Shown here piece by piece: positions 33,448 to 44,699 of a stretch of 64,000 nt of DNA (positions are counted from its first letter, which is position 1; each line of letters opens with the position of its first letter). The notes under the pieces were generated by a model. It searched no databases. It was given only the letters and a program-made list of their open reading frames with translations, and was not told the origin of the DNA. This DNA is from Pseudofabraea citricarpa. Lineage: Eukaryota > Ascomycota > Leotiomycetes > Helotiales > Dermateaceae. Position numbers and translations under genes: made by a program. The stretch is taken from the NCBI GenBank assembly GCA_029641185.1, contig JAPWGK010000009.1, forward strand, positions 198,501 to 262,500. The letters run 5' to 3'.

Positions 33448-35279
33448 GGCTGCTGGATCAGAGATGAAGCCGGCGGGTCCACGTGTGCTGCTTTCTCTTC
33501 TTTTTTCTCATCCGTTGTAAAAAAAAAATCCAAGCTGGTGGTCGTACAGCGTCCGGCGAAGGTGAAGTTGGGAAGCTGCGGTGTTGGATCCGCACCCGCA
33601 CTACTATCTGCGGATGGGGACCTCGCTTGGATGGGGGGGGGGGATTGGCGCTGGAACTAGCCTCTTGAGTGCTGGCGCTGTTGGTTGGAGAAGTCGCAGA
33701 GTTGCAGAGTCGCCGAGTGAGGCTGAATATGAGTGAAGGCTGAGCTGTTAACAGATAGTGAGAGGAGAGGAGATAAAGAAGAGAAGAGAGGATGGGAGAT
33801 AGTAGTGATTATCGGATTAGATAAGAGCTGCCTTGTTTAGATGGTTAACAGTAACCCGTGACCATTTCGACTAAGTACCTAAGTATATCCCTCTCACTCT
33901 ACACTTGTACTTGTCACTATAACGACCTATGCTCAGTGGCAACTTGTCTCCCGTCTCTTTCTTACCTCATCGCAATTATGCAGAGGATTTCCGGTTTATG
34001 CCCAGTCTTGTACCTACTGTATGCAGACCCCCTGAATCGCCCACCTTTTAGCGGGACAGACAAGGCTATCCGGAGAAAGGCCGTCAGGGCTTGGGGAATG
34101 CCAGATCCATAATTCGAGGAATGCTTCCCACGAGGCTCGACGGATGAAGAAAGCAGCTATATACTCTGAGGGTTGTCGATGGATGATGGGAGAGCAGAAG
34201 TCGGTATAGTCAGTCCCGCCCATCCAGCCCATCCAGCCCATCCACGTGATCACACCGTCAGGCGTAGTTCTAGCTTGACTATCTCATCTAGGAGCGAGCA
34301 GTGAAGATCATCAAGTCGAGCGAACAGCACATCAATTGAGAGAGAGACTCGACGCCGTCCACACGCCTAAACCCACGCCCACGCCCTGTGTACTACCGGT
34401 AATAGTAACAGGCGCTCCGTCACGAGAATCCTTCGTCATCGTCAGCCGTGTGCAGGTGTGCCTGTGCCTGAGTACAGCACGGTAGAACTACCTACCCTAC
34501 AGTGCACCTAATCTAAACTACGGTACATCCATCCTACTACGGAACACCCTCCTCACCCTCACCTCACACCCTCTGTCTCTGTCTCTGTCTCTCATCCTCC
34601 ACCTCCACCTCCTCTTTCGCCCTTCACACACCGCCAACCAACCAAGCAAAATCAACCAACCAACCAACCAACCAACCAACCAACCCCCCTCACCACCCTC
34701 ACCAACCCACCTCCTCTCTCTCTCTCTCTCTCCCCCCCGACGACACGACACGAACACACGCGACCGCGCCTCAGGCTGCCCTCCCCTTCCCCTACCAAAA
34801 CCTAGGTTCCCTTCCCCTTCCCCTTCGCTGTCCGTCCTGCAGGGTTTGCTTCTATTTCAGATCGAATTCTTCTTTTGCCAGCCTCGTATTGATGTCAACT
34901 CGTTGTCGTGCTCCCCTTCTACAGCCACATTGCTATTCTGGGTGTGTGGTAGTCGTTTCAAGTTCTGCAGGCTGGACGTTTCTTGGACTTTGAGTCGCCA
35001 ACACACAATCGCACATGCAGAGGCCAACCGTCGAGATCCTTGCGACTCGAACAACGTCAGAATTTGACTGAGCTCCAGCAACTCAGCTCACATCACCTCC
35101 CCTTCCACCCCCCCGGCTTATCGATCCCTCCAGCTCTGGCACCGCAGCAGCAGTAGCAGTAGCAGTAGCAGCACTGCTCGACATTTGAAACGGCTCCTCT
35201 CCCGCGACTTCAATCTCACACCGGCCCCAGAATCCATTGAGACGACGGAAAAGGAGGTGCACCGAGTCGATCGAAGACG
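33448..35279. other. long divergent region with simple repeats
   Basis: About 1.8 kb between the E2 gene and the LIM-RhoGAP gene. It includes a G-run near 33633, a CT/CAAC-rich stretch at 34560-34740 and CAG/AGC repeats near 35145-35172. The right half likely forms a long promoter and 5' leader for the RhoGAP. No gene seen. Confidence 0.5.
34652..34684. repeat. (CAAC)n microsatellite
   Basis: About eight uninterrupted four-base CAAC units, followed within 30 bases by a (CT)n run (34711-34732). Both lie in the presumed upstream region of the RhoGAP gene. Confidence 0.85.
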
Positions 35280-38200
35280 ATGAGTCCTCCATCAGAGGGG
35301 GGTCCATCGGGGGACGGGCGCAATTACGGCGGACAGGCATATACAGAGGATGGGCGACGACACCCGTTGGATCGGGACGTGACGCTGCAGGAGCAGCTGC
35401 CCAGGCCGAATGGCGCATTTGCTTCAGAGAATACGATGGCATCACCTGCGGGCAGCACAACCAGCAATCGGGGACGTGAGGCAGATGGGGATCCGCACAA
35501 GAGCAGTGGGGAACGCGAGCGATCACGGCCACGACATAGGAGGCAAGGAAGTGGCCAGGTGAGGATATGCAAGAAGTGTGGTGAGCCTTTGACCGGCCAG
35601 TTTGTGCGAGCGCTGGGTGGAACATTCCACTTGGACTGCTTCAGATGCCGAGTGAGTAATTCCATTTGGGGGGATGGTTGTGTAGTGAAGCCACTGACCG
35701 TGGCGAATGTAGGACTGTGGCCAAATTGTGGCCTCCAAGTTTTTCCCGGTGGACGACGAGGAGGGGGATGGTCAATATCCGCTGTGCGAGACTGATTACT
35801 TCCGAAGGCTCGACCTGATCTGCCATCAATGTAATGGAGCGCTCCGCGGCTCGTATATTACTGCCCTGGATCACAAGTACCATATTGACCATTTTACCTG
35901 CTCTGTATGCCCAACGGTGTTTGGCGCACAGGATAGTTACTATGAGCACGATGGTCAAGTATACTGTCACTTCCATTACTCGACGCAATTTGCGCAAAGA
36001 TGTAATGGTTGTCAGACTGCCATCTTGAAGCAATTTGTCGAGATCTTCCGCAATGGGCAGAACCAGCACTGGCACCCGGAATGTTATATGATTCACAAGT
36101 TCTGGAACGTACGACTTGCTTCTCCGCAAGAGGCCACAGAAACCCAGAGACAGATCGAGGCCACGACAGATGAAGCGGGACGGAACGCAGTTCGTGATGA
36201 GGAAGAGAAGATGGAGGAGAAGGTCTACCGGATCTGGAGCGTCTTGTCCACCTTCGAAGAATCATCTGCCGCGTGCATCTCCGACATGCTTCTCCACGTG
36301 AGTAACGGTGCTTATGTAGATGGTGTTTTGGTGGCCAAGAAGTTCATCTGGCATGTTGATATCCTGTTCCGCTCTGCTGACAAGCTCGATGCAACCATGA
36401 CCAAACAAGGCACCAAGGGTGAGTACTTTGACTCGAGGCCCGAAGGCCCTCACTCACGGCGTATAGGGTTATCATATTCACGTGAAGCCAAACTGCTATG
36501 CAAGAAAATCGTTGCTTTCTTCCAGCTGCTGTCCAAAACGCAAGAGAGTGGTGTGCGCAAACTAGGCGTCACACAGGAACTTCTGGCGCTGGTAACTGGT
36601 TTAGCTCATTACCTCAAGCTTCTCATCCGGATCTGCTTGCAGGGAGCTTTGAAGGTGGAGCGAGAACAACAAACTTCCGAGGGACTAAATTGCTTTATGG
36701 ATGACCTCGGGGACATGGAATCGACAAAGAGCGACGACAAATCCTTAGAAGCAACAACTGGCGTTGCAGGGCTTGCCGCCTCAAGCTCGGATCAATGTGC
36801 AAAGTGTGAACGAGCTATCGAGGATGAATGTGCACGCTGTGGTGAGTTGAGATGGCATCTTGCCTGTCTACAATGCACAATGTGCTCGCGAGACCTCGCC
36901 CAGAATATTGAGGATGCAAGATACAGTCAATCGGGGAAAAGACTTTTATGTAATCTTCCAACATGTGCTGGGCAAGTTCCTGATGCCGTTGGGGATTTCG
37001 ATCGTGTGACTAGGTTGCAGCAATACGTTTTCCTGCTACGGGTTGCGTTGGCGCGGTTGTTAGAGATGCTAAAGAGCAGTGGGACACTCCCTCACACCTC
37101 GGAGGACCCAAATCTCAATGGCTATAACTCCATCGAGGGCCATCGGCTCTCCACCCAAGATCCTCCGTTGCTACGGTCCGATACTCGATCGAAATCTTAT
37201 GGTGGACCCATGGATGAGACTCCCCGCGAGAGTTCGTATGAGAACACGTTGAATGACGTTCGTCGTTTACGCAGTACTCGTATGGACAAGCATCTCTCAT
37301 CCACCATTAAAAAGGCCCGGACTTCAAGAATCCTGGGAGATCCAGCAAACCCAAACCAGAGACCAGGCTCCGCCGGTGCAGATGGATCGGACTCCAAGAA
37401 TTTCCAGATTGTTGAAGAGGGCGGAAATAATGGCGAGTCAAGAACAGAACTCATGTTTGGTCATCAGGATGCCCTTACTCTGGATGATATCCCCAGGATC
37501 GTCGCTGCTGAACAGGCAAAGGAGCAGAGACCTAATGCATATAAGCATGCTCGCCACGAACTCTTCCGAACCTCTATGACTGAGCCAAAACTACAGAATG
37601 GCCACGGGCGAAGCTTTTCGACCGGGAATCAACTCGATCAAGCAGCAGGAGAGCCTATACCCCAGCGAAGAGAAGGTAACAAGAAATACTTCTCGGAACT
37701 TTCAGCTTTGGAATATTTTATCGTTCGTCATGTTGCAGTCATTGCAATGCAGCCTTTGCTGGATGGACATTTTACAATGGAAGAACTACTAAATCTTATC
37801 GAGACCAGGAAGCCCACTTTTTGGAATAAGATGGGGAAGGCTTTCCAAAAGAACGAGAGAAAAGGAAACAAAAAGAAAGGTGTATTTGGTGTTCCCTTGG
37901 ATGTTATCATCGACAGAGATGGTGCAGAATCAACTGATGGTGTTGGACCCGGAGCCCTTCGAATCCCTGCAATTGTTGACGACTCCATTGCTACGATGCG
38001 GAAAATGGATCTTTCGGTTGAGGGAGTGTTCCGTAAGAATGGCAATATTAAGCGACTGAACGACATGACAGCCGCCATCGACAAAGATGGATGTGATGCG
38101 GTCGACTTGTCCAAGGACAACGTCGTACAAGTAGCAGCTTTACTCAAAAAGTACCTCCGCGAGCTTCCAGATCCACTGCTCACGTTCAAGCTGCATCGAC

Positions 38201-39032
38201 TCTTTATCGTTACACAGAGGATTGCAGATGAAGATGTGAGACGCCGTGTACTTCACTTGACATGCTGTCTTCTACCAAAAGCTCACCGGGATTGCTTGGA
38301 GATCCTGTGCTCATTCTTAAACTGGGTTGCATCTTTCCATCAGGTTGACGAGGAGTCGGGATCAAAGATGGATACACATAACTTGGCTACTGTTATCGCC
38401 CCCAATATTTTGTTTACCAACGCAAAGTCACCCGTGGATGACAATTTCTTGGCCATTGAGGTCGTCCACACACTCATCGAGTGCAATGACCAGATGTGTG
38501 AAGTAAGTTGAAATCGTGCTCGATGTGAGATTTGTTACTGACAAGACATTTCCAGGTGCCGGAAGACCTTCAATCAATTTTGAATGATCCTTCTCTCTTC
38601 AACAACCCAAGCGATATCACTACCAAAGAAATTCTTAGGCGATATGGAGATATTGGGACAAATGGTGGTCCAAAACATCAAGTCGAAACTACCGAGCCAT
38701 CGCAGGCTGGCAAAGGGAACGATGGCCCACGACCCATCGCTCCAGTAGTGACTCGGGTTGATACGGATCCATCTCAAGCCCACGCGTGGCAAAAGGAGAG
38801 TAGTGTGCGGCATGTTCAGGATATGGCTGTACCTTATGCTGGGAATGCTCAGCAGAACCAAAATATGCTCCCACAGCAGTGGCAAGGACCAGAACTTGAA
38901 CATCCAGCCCCATATGCCCATCGCAATGGCAACGGAACTCCCGATAGTCAAGAGGGCACTCCTCGGCGAGAATACCGCAACTCGGGATGGGGTCGTCCCA
39001 ACGGCTCTGTTGGGGTGACGGGCGCCAGCTGA
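35280..39032 (+). CDS. LIM-domain Rho GTPase-activating protein (Rga1-like)
   Basis: Three exons, 35280-35651, 35713-38502 and 38556-39032, giving 1212 residues. Two tandem LIM zinc-binding domains occupy about 97-215 (CKKCGEPLTGQFVRALGGTF, CHQCNGALRGSYITALDHKY), with a further LIM-like finger pair running on (CNGCQTAILKQFVEIFRNGQ) and an additional Cys-rich finger near 480-540 (CAKCERAIEDECARCGEL). The RhoGAP domain spans about 846-1030: FGVPLDVIIDRDG, the arginine finger in VEGVFRKNGNI, LLKKYLRELPDPLLTFKL, MDTHNLATVIAPNIL. It should stimulate GTP hydrolysis on Cdc42/Rho1 and restrict polarity sites, as Rga1 does. The first intron lies inside LIM1. Confidence 0.94.
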
Positions 39033-39846
39033 CCTCTCTCTCCGACTCATTAATGATAATGTACATTTCCTAGCATCCGGCGCCGGGTGCGCACTATAAA
39101 CTCAGCAGTAGTGGCAGCTGCACTACACGTATACCATACATTTCGAAACAGCATCCTCAAAATCCCAAAATTTCGGTTCGCGCAGCGCTTTTGTTTTAAG
39201 CATTGAACAACGGCGTTTTCACCACTACCCATTTGGCCCACACGGGCGAGCAGCGATGTGGTCTCATTGTTTGTGTCTATTTGAGTATTTGAGCTTCGAA
39301 GGGGAGGTTCAGCTTGTTTGGAGTAAAGGACGGGCATGTGCGGGGGTTCTGATTCTTCCAAAGCCAGCAGGGCAGCTTACTTGCTGTCCCCTTGTGATTT
39401 ATCGCGAAATGTCAGAGATGGACGTTTAGTCTTTTGACAATGAATGTAAGATTCAACAGTCACGCTTTTGGGCCATGATATTGGGTGACGGTGGCTGTGG
39501 CTGTGCATTAGACTTTTGAGATTGGTAACCCCACCTCGGTGGTTATTATCTTGGACAGCAATTAAAAAACGAATCCATTGGCAGCAATTGACTCGAGCAT
39601 GTGCATGTTTGATCTTTCGGATTTATTCGGATTTACTAACTTGTCCAAAGTACCGGCATGCTAAACACCGTGACGTGCGGGGCAGAGTGGGTTGATTTTT
39701 AAGCAGGGTAACGATGATGCCACCAGCCTAGGAAAGTAGTTGTTCTCCGGCAGCAGATGCAGATATAAGAGCCCACCCTGTGCCACGAATTCCAACGACA
39801 GAAACTCAAAAAAACCACCAAATTTAAAGATCAAACAACCATCACA
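39033..39846. other. intergenic
   Basis: 3' flank of the RhoGAP gene and promoter of the next gene. No supported coding frame. Confidence 0.5.
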
Positions 39847-41181
39847 ATGGCACCTATCCGCGTTGGATTCATCGGGCTCTCCAAAACCGGCTGGGCTCGA
39901 AATGCACATCTTCCCTACCTCAAAGATTCAGACAAGTTCGAGATCGTAGCAGTGCAGAACAGTTCGGTAGAGAGTGCACAGGAGTCCATCAAGCTCCACG
40001 GACTATCTCCATCGACAAAGGCATATGGGAATCCCGAAGGTCAAATCCCCTCTTTCTTCTCCACTTTAAACGACGAAGACCTCATATCACATCACGTGGC
40101 TGACATGGCTCTCTTTCCCCAGACATTGCCAACGACGCCAACGTCGAGCTGGTCGTATGCAGCGTGCGAGTCGACCGGCACAAGGCGACCATCACGCCGT
40201 CTCTCAAGGCCGGCAAGGACGTCTTCGTCGAGTGGCCGCTAGGCAAGAGCCTCGCCGACGCCCAGGAGATCTCGAGCTTCAAGCAGCCTGGCGCCAAGGG
40301 CTTCGTCGGCCTGCAGGCTCGTCAGGCGCCCATCATCGCCAAGATCAAACAGCTCATTGCCGATGGCAGCATCGGTCACGTCTTGAGCTCCACGTGGGTT
40401 GCGGCTGCTGATCAGGGTGGTGCTTCTACCATCGAGAGTATCGAGTACCTCGGCGATAAGAAGGTCGGTGGGAATCTTGTTACGATCCATCTCGGGCATG
40501 CGGTGGATTACGTGCAGCAAGGTATGTAGGATCTGACATTCCGCTCTCTCGTTTGATTATTGTGATAGAAAGAAGGCCTAAAAGTCGAAGTGGAAGTGGA
40601 AGTGGGAGTGGAAATAGAAGTTCATTAGTTCTAACTGCTCGGCTAACTCATCAGCACTCGGATCACACTTCAGCACAACCAACTCGCTCCTCGCCAACCG
40701 GCGCCCCTTCGTGACGCTGACCAAAGCCGACGGGAGCGTCATCTCGACGCAGCACCCCAAGACGTCCGACGACACCATCTTCGTGCACGGCACGCTCGCG
40801 TCGTCGGTTCCCGTCCTGCTGTCGCTGCGCGGCGGCAAGGCCTTCAAGGGCACGCCCGGCCTCGACTGGCGCATCGTCGGCGACAAGGGCGAGCTGCGCA
40901 TCGTCGCCGCTGGCCCGTTCTTGCAGATCGGCTACCCGGACCAGAAGATCGAGCTCTTTGACGCCGACACGGGTGACGTTACGCAGATCGATGTCCCGGC
41001 TGATCGCTGGGATGAACTTCCTCTCCCGGCTAGGAATGTTGCCAGGCTCTATGAGGCTATTGCGGGGGATGAATCTAGGCAAGACTTGCTGTGTGGGTTT
41101 GAGGATGCCCTTGAGAGGCATCGCTTCCTGGAGGGCTTGTATGAACAGCAGCAGCAGGAGCAGCAGCAGCAGAAGTTGTAG
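39847..41181 (+). CDS. Gfo/Idh/MocA-family NAD(P)-dependent oxidoreductase
   Basis: Three exons, 39847-40039, 40123-40521 and 40655-41181, giving 372 residues. The Rossmann domain (residues 1-120) starts IRVGFIGLSKTGWARNAHLP, continues FEIVAVQNSS, and has GKDVFVEWPLGKSLADAQE where most members have an EKP motif. The C-terminal alpha/beta domain contains KVGGNLVTIHLGHAVDYVQQ, whose His is the usual catalytic residue, and GDKGELRIVA. The tail is a Gln-rich run (EQQQQEQQQQKL), partly encoded by a CAG repeat. It resembles the fungal GalX/oxidoreductase-like group acting on sugars, but the substrate cannot be read from sequence. The gene body from 40123 is unusually GC-rich compared with its surroundings. 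Confidence 0.87.
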
Positions 41182-41416
41182 AGTGGGTTTGGGTTGGGTT
41201 GGGTATTTTGCATGTGTTGTTCGAGGGATTCTTTCTTTGGGATTTCAAAACGTAGCTCGGCTTTGGCTTCGCATTACGCGGATGTATGTAGATATCTTCA
41301 CTTTTCTACCACTTGGGGTCATTCCTATTACTCACCTGATTCTTCCACCGCTAAGCCTGTTTTAGTATGCGTGAGTGAGAATGAGAGAGAGAGGAGCAAA
41401 ATGAGCAAGAAGCAAA

Positions 41417-41444
41417 CCCCCCCCCCCCCCCCCCCCCCCCCCCC
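41417..41444. repeat. poly-C tract of 28 bases
   Basis: An uninterrupted run of 28 C residues. The length is extreme for a homopolymer in a fungal genome and could be length-variable or partly a sequencing artefact. Confidence 0.9.
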
Positions 41445-41550
41445 GAGCTATCGTGTTGGTAGAAAAAGACAAAAGCTAATAGTCCAGCTAAGTAGCTAGA
41501 AAACAAACCTCCTCCCCCCCGATAAAGGACCAGAAGAAACCAAACCGGCT

Positions 41551-41582
41551 TGGGGATGGGGTTGGGGTTGGGGTTGGGGTTG
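41551..41582. repeat. TTGGGG repeat
   Basis: Four to five units of TTGGGG with one imperfect first unit (TTGGGGATGGGG). It could form a G-quadruplex. It resembles a ciliate telomere unit, not the TTAGGG of filamentous fungi. Confidence 0.85.
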
Positions 41583-41891
41583 TTTATTATATCCGTGCGG
41601 AGTTGAGTATTGAACGTCGGTTGACTCGGTACTCGTCGCTTAAATTTCTTGAGAGAGAGTGAGTTGAGCGAGTGAGTGCATAAGTGAGTAAATGGAGGTA
41701 GGTGGGTTTCTATTAGATTCTATCAAATCTATTATCATTGGCTTTTTTCGGTGGCGTATATATACGACTTCTCTTCTAGAAAACAAAAGTTAACAAAAGA
41801 AGAAAAAAAAGGGGAAATGAAGATCTTGTAGTTATGATTATGATTGTAGTTATGGTTGTGATTGCGAGGCTTGTTAGAGTACTGAGGAGGT

Positions 41892-41940
41892 AAGAAAAGA
41901 AAAGAAAAGAAAAGAAAAGAGAGGAAAAGAGAGGAAAGAG
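41892..41940. repeat. AAAAG pentanucleotide repeat
   Basis: About five perfect AAAAG units followed by degenerate GAGGAAA units, a purine-only stretch of roughly 50 bases. Confidence 0.85.
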
Positions 41941-44699
41941 GTCGTCGCTTTAATATATCTTACTCAAGGGATAAGGAAGTTTTAATAGTATTAGAATATC
42001 AGGTTACTAGGTGAATAATTACTTTGATACAAGCTTATAGATCCTTACGATCCTTTATATAATATCATCAACTTTACCTACTAACCTTAACGCGTATTGT
42101 TCAGTGAATCCTGCTGATATTCTACGTAGGGCTACAGGCATTCACCCTCGATCGCTCTACTGTACGGCAGGACGGGTGTATCGACAGAGAGGTTATGGTT
42201 TGCTTATATTCTTTTTCTTCTTCTTCTTCTTCTCTCTTATTCTCTCTTGATCTGGGATCTAGAACCCGCGTCTAGATTCCTCTCCTTCTTCTTATGCCTT
42301 TTACCTTTCTATCCTCTGGTACCTGAAGACGCAAGACGTTAAATTGGTTAGAGAATCTATATCTAAATGGTAATAGTGCGTCTGGGAGTTTGGATCTTTA
42401 ACGTGCCTGCTGGTGAGTTTGGAGAGAGGGTTTTGATAGTACAAAGTTGTGGTAGTTTTAGGGGAGGAAATAAGCGAGATGCATTTACAACGTTATCTTG
42501 CGAATCTTACTGTCGTCTAGCTTGTTAGGATGGTGCGCTGTTTTCTGATTTAGGCTGATTTGGGTGTTTTTAGCTCGGGAGGTTCGTTTTTGAAAGGTAA
42601 TGGATTTTGTCCTTTTTATTCTCCCGTTTTCTGGTCCTTGTGGGGAGGATATCTTCCGAAGCCAACTGACGAAGGAAACTCCTAGTAAGGACTCTTTACT
42701 AGTAATCAACATGGAAAGGACCTGATAAACTCTTGATACTACCTGCTTAAGATATTTCACGGCCGTACCTGTTCCCGTGTTAGGGTTTCTTCACCGCCAG
42801 CTTTCGCTTAACTCCTGTTCTCATCGCTGAAGCTACCAGAACTATTCTTTGAGACGTAGTATAATAAAAGGTAGAATAAACGGTCGGGAGGACGTGGTCG
42901 CTGCCGAACTATTAATATGTGAGCGGATTATTCTGGCTTCGTGAACTTTGTTATCCTTATCAGTGTCAAATCATCTTTCTACGTTCGATTTTATTTCTTG
43001 AACTATGCCTCCTGCTGCTACTTAGCCCGATGTTGCTCTCGTGCCTCGCAGTTGACTTGGTATATCTCTTTATAACCCCTTTTTCTCTACAAACACCCCT
43101 CCACAACATCTTATATATGTACGGTCAAGAACCACTAATCACAGGCTACGGAGCTGAAATTGTCTCCTGGTAGATGGGCCTGGAAGAAGGAAAGCTTCAT
43201 GCAAATCTGGACGGCATTCTACAGCACATCCCGAGCGAAGTTTCTATTTTAGATTACCGAATTTTAGACTAAAGATATCAACCACCCTTGCAAGTACTAC
43301 TGTGTCTAAATTCCAGTCAAATGCCTCGTCTGTAGACCTGCAGAATCCTGTTCATACCCTCTGCGATACCGACCCAAAAGTCTGATCTAATCATATCGAT
43401 TCACAGATCGTTCACTTGTGCGGTGTTGGTGGGAAGCATATGAATAGCTCGGGCCCAGGAAATTTTAAATTAGTCAATTTAATTCTGCCTTTGTTGAGAG
43501 AATCTGACAGTCTAACCAAGTATTTCTCTTTCTTCTTCGTTGATTTAAAGTAATAATAATGAATTATGCGGCTATGCTAACAATGTAACGCAAAAGATCC
43601 TTATATTTCTCTCGTGATGATCGGCCATTATAAATGAGTGCCAGTACGGCGTTCGTCTTTCAAAACGGGGTTTCACTGGGTAGCGGGTTCATAACGATAA
43701 TTTGAATATTATTGCACGGTAAGGTCTCTATAGCTATACGCCTCCCAATCCTTACAACAAGTCTTGCTTGCTGTCTTTGGCCTGAGTCACCGGACTTGAG
43801 AATAATGTCAAGTGGACATAGTAGCAGAGGAGAAGGGCAGTTGAGACTGTAACACATGGCGGAGGCGAAGGTAGAGATGGCGGTAATTTTATTCTTCGGC
43901 GTAGCCACCAATAGTAGTTATCACTTGTATTGATTCTGCAAACACCGTGATTTGGGCTCAATTTATCTCAACCTCATGTGTTAAATAAAAAACTTTTTGC
44001 TCTTCCAAGGAGCTGACTTGGCATAAGGAGGTCGCTGCCAAGTCTACGCGAACCCCTATACCCTTGGGAATTAAGCGAGGAAGAACCCGGATTTCTCATG
44101 TCACTATTATTTGGGATATTAGACTCAAAACAAAAGGCTGTTGATGATTGCCGCCTTGTGAAACCTTCCTATGGCTGATTTGTAGGCTTTGGTAAGGCCG
44201 AAAACCGAGAATATTTAGGCAAGGCTGTAAGATTACCCAATTGGAACTTCTGCATAAGCCTCCTCATATCTGGAACAGTGTGTGAACGAATTGGTGATTG
44301 AATCAACCAACATGGTTGGGCGAAATCTTGAGGCAGATTTTAAGGTAGCCCAACATAGCCGCAGTAATGGTCCTCCTATCCAACCAGTTTCCGGCGGGGC
44401 TCACCGAGTTCATCATGAGGCTGGTTATTTGGCACATTATTGGTCCACGTAGAAGCACCCTCATGCGTTCAACTTCCAACGTAACCTGAGCTCAAGATGC
44501 CGTTGAGGCTGTGCCATGAATCTCGACTCTGGTGTAACACACCAATGTGAAATCCAGGCAGCATTGCAGATCTTTTCCGACGACAACTTCTACCCGTCGC
44601 AGACCCCGCCCCCAGAACTCTAGAATTCTCAAAATTCCTATGAACCACTGCTTTTCCCAAATACGATCCAGTTTCTCGTTAGCACTTATCATCACCCAG

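Larger units (their letters stand above)
41182..44699. other. 3.5 kb gene-free stretch with simple repeats
   Basis: No coding frame is supported on either strand; the longest frames are under 95 codons and lack family resemblance. The left half is dense in simple sequence: a C28 run, TTGGGG repeats, AAAAG repeats and CTT runs. The right half is ordinary mixed sequence and should hold the promoter of the NACHT gene. Confidence 0.6.

Noticed and set aside
40663..41121. 152-codon reverse frame opposite the oxidoreductase
   Set aside because: Antisense shadow of a GC-rich coding exon.
41551..41582. Interstitial telomere
   Set aside because: The unit is TTGGGG, not the TTAGGG expected of filamentous ascomycetes; better read as a simple repeat.
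42919..43173. 84-codon hydrophobic frame in the gene-free stretch
   Set aside because: No ATG context or family match, and the composition is that of random AT-rich sequence.
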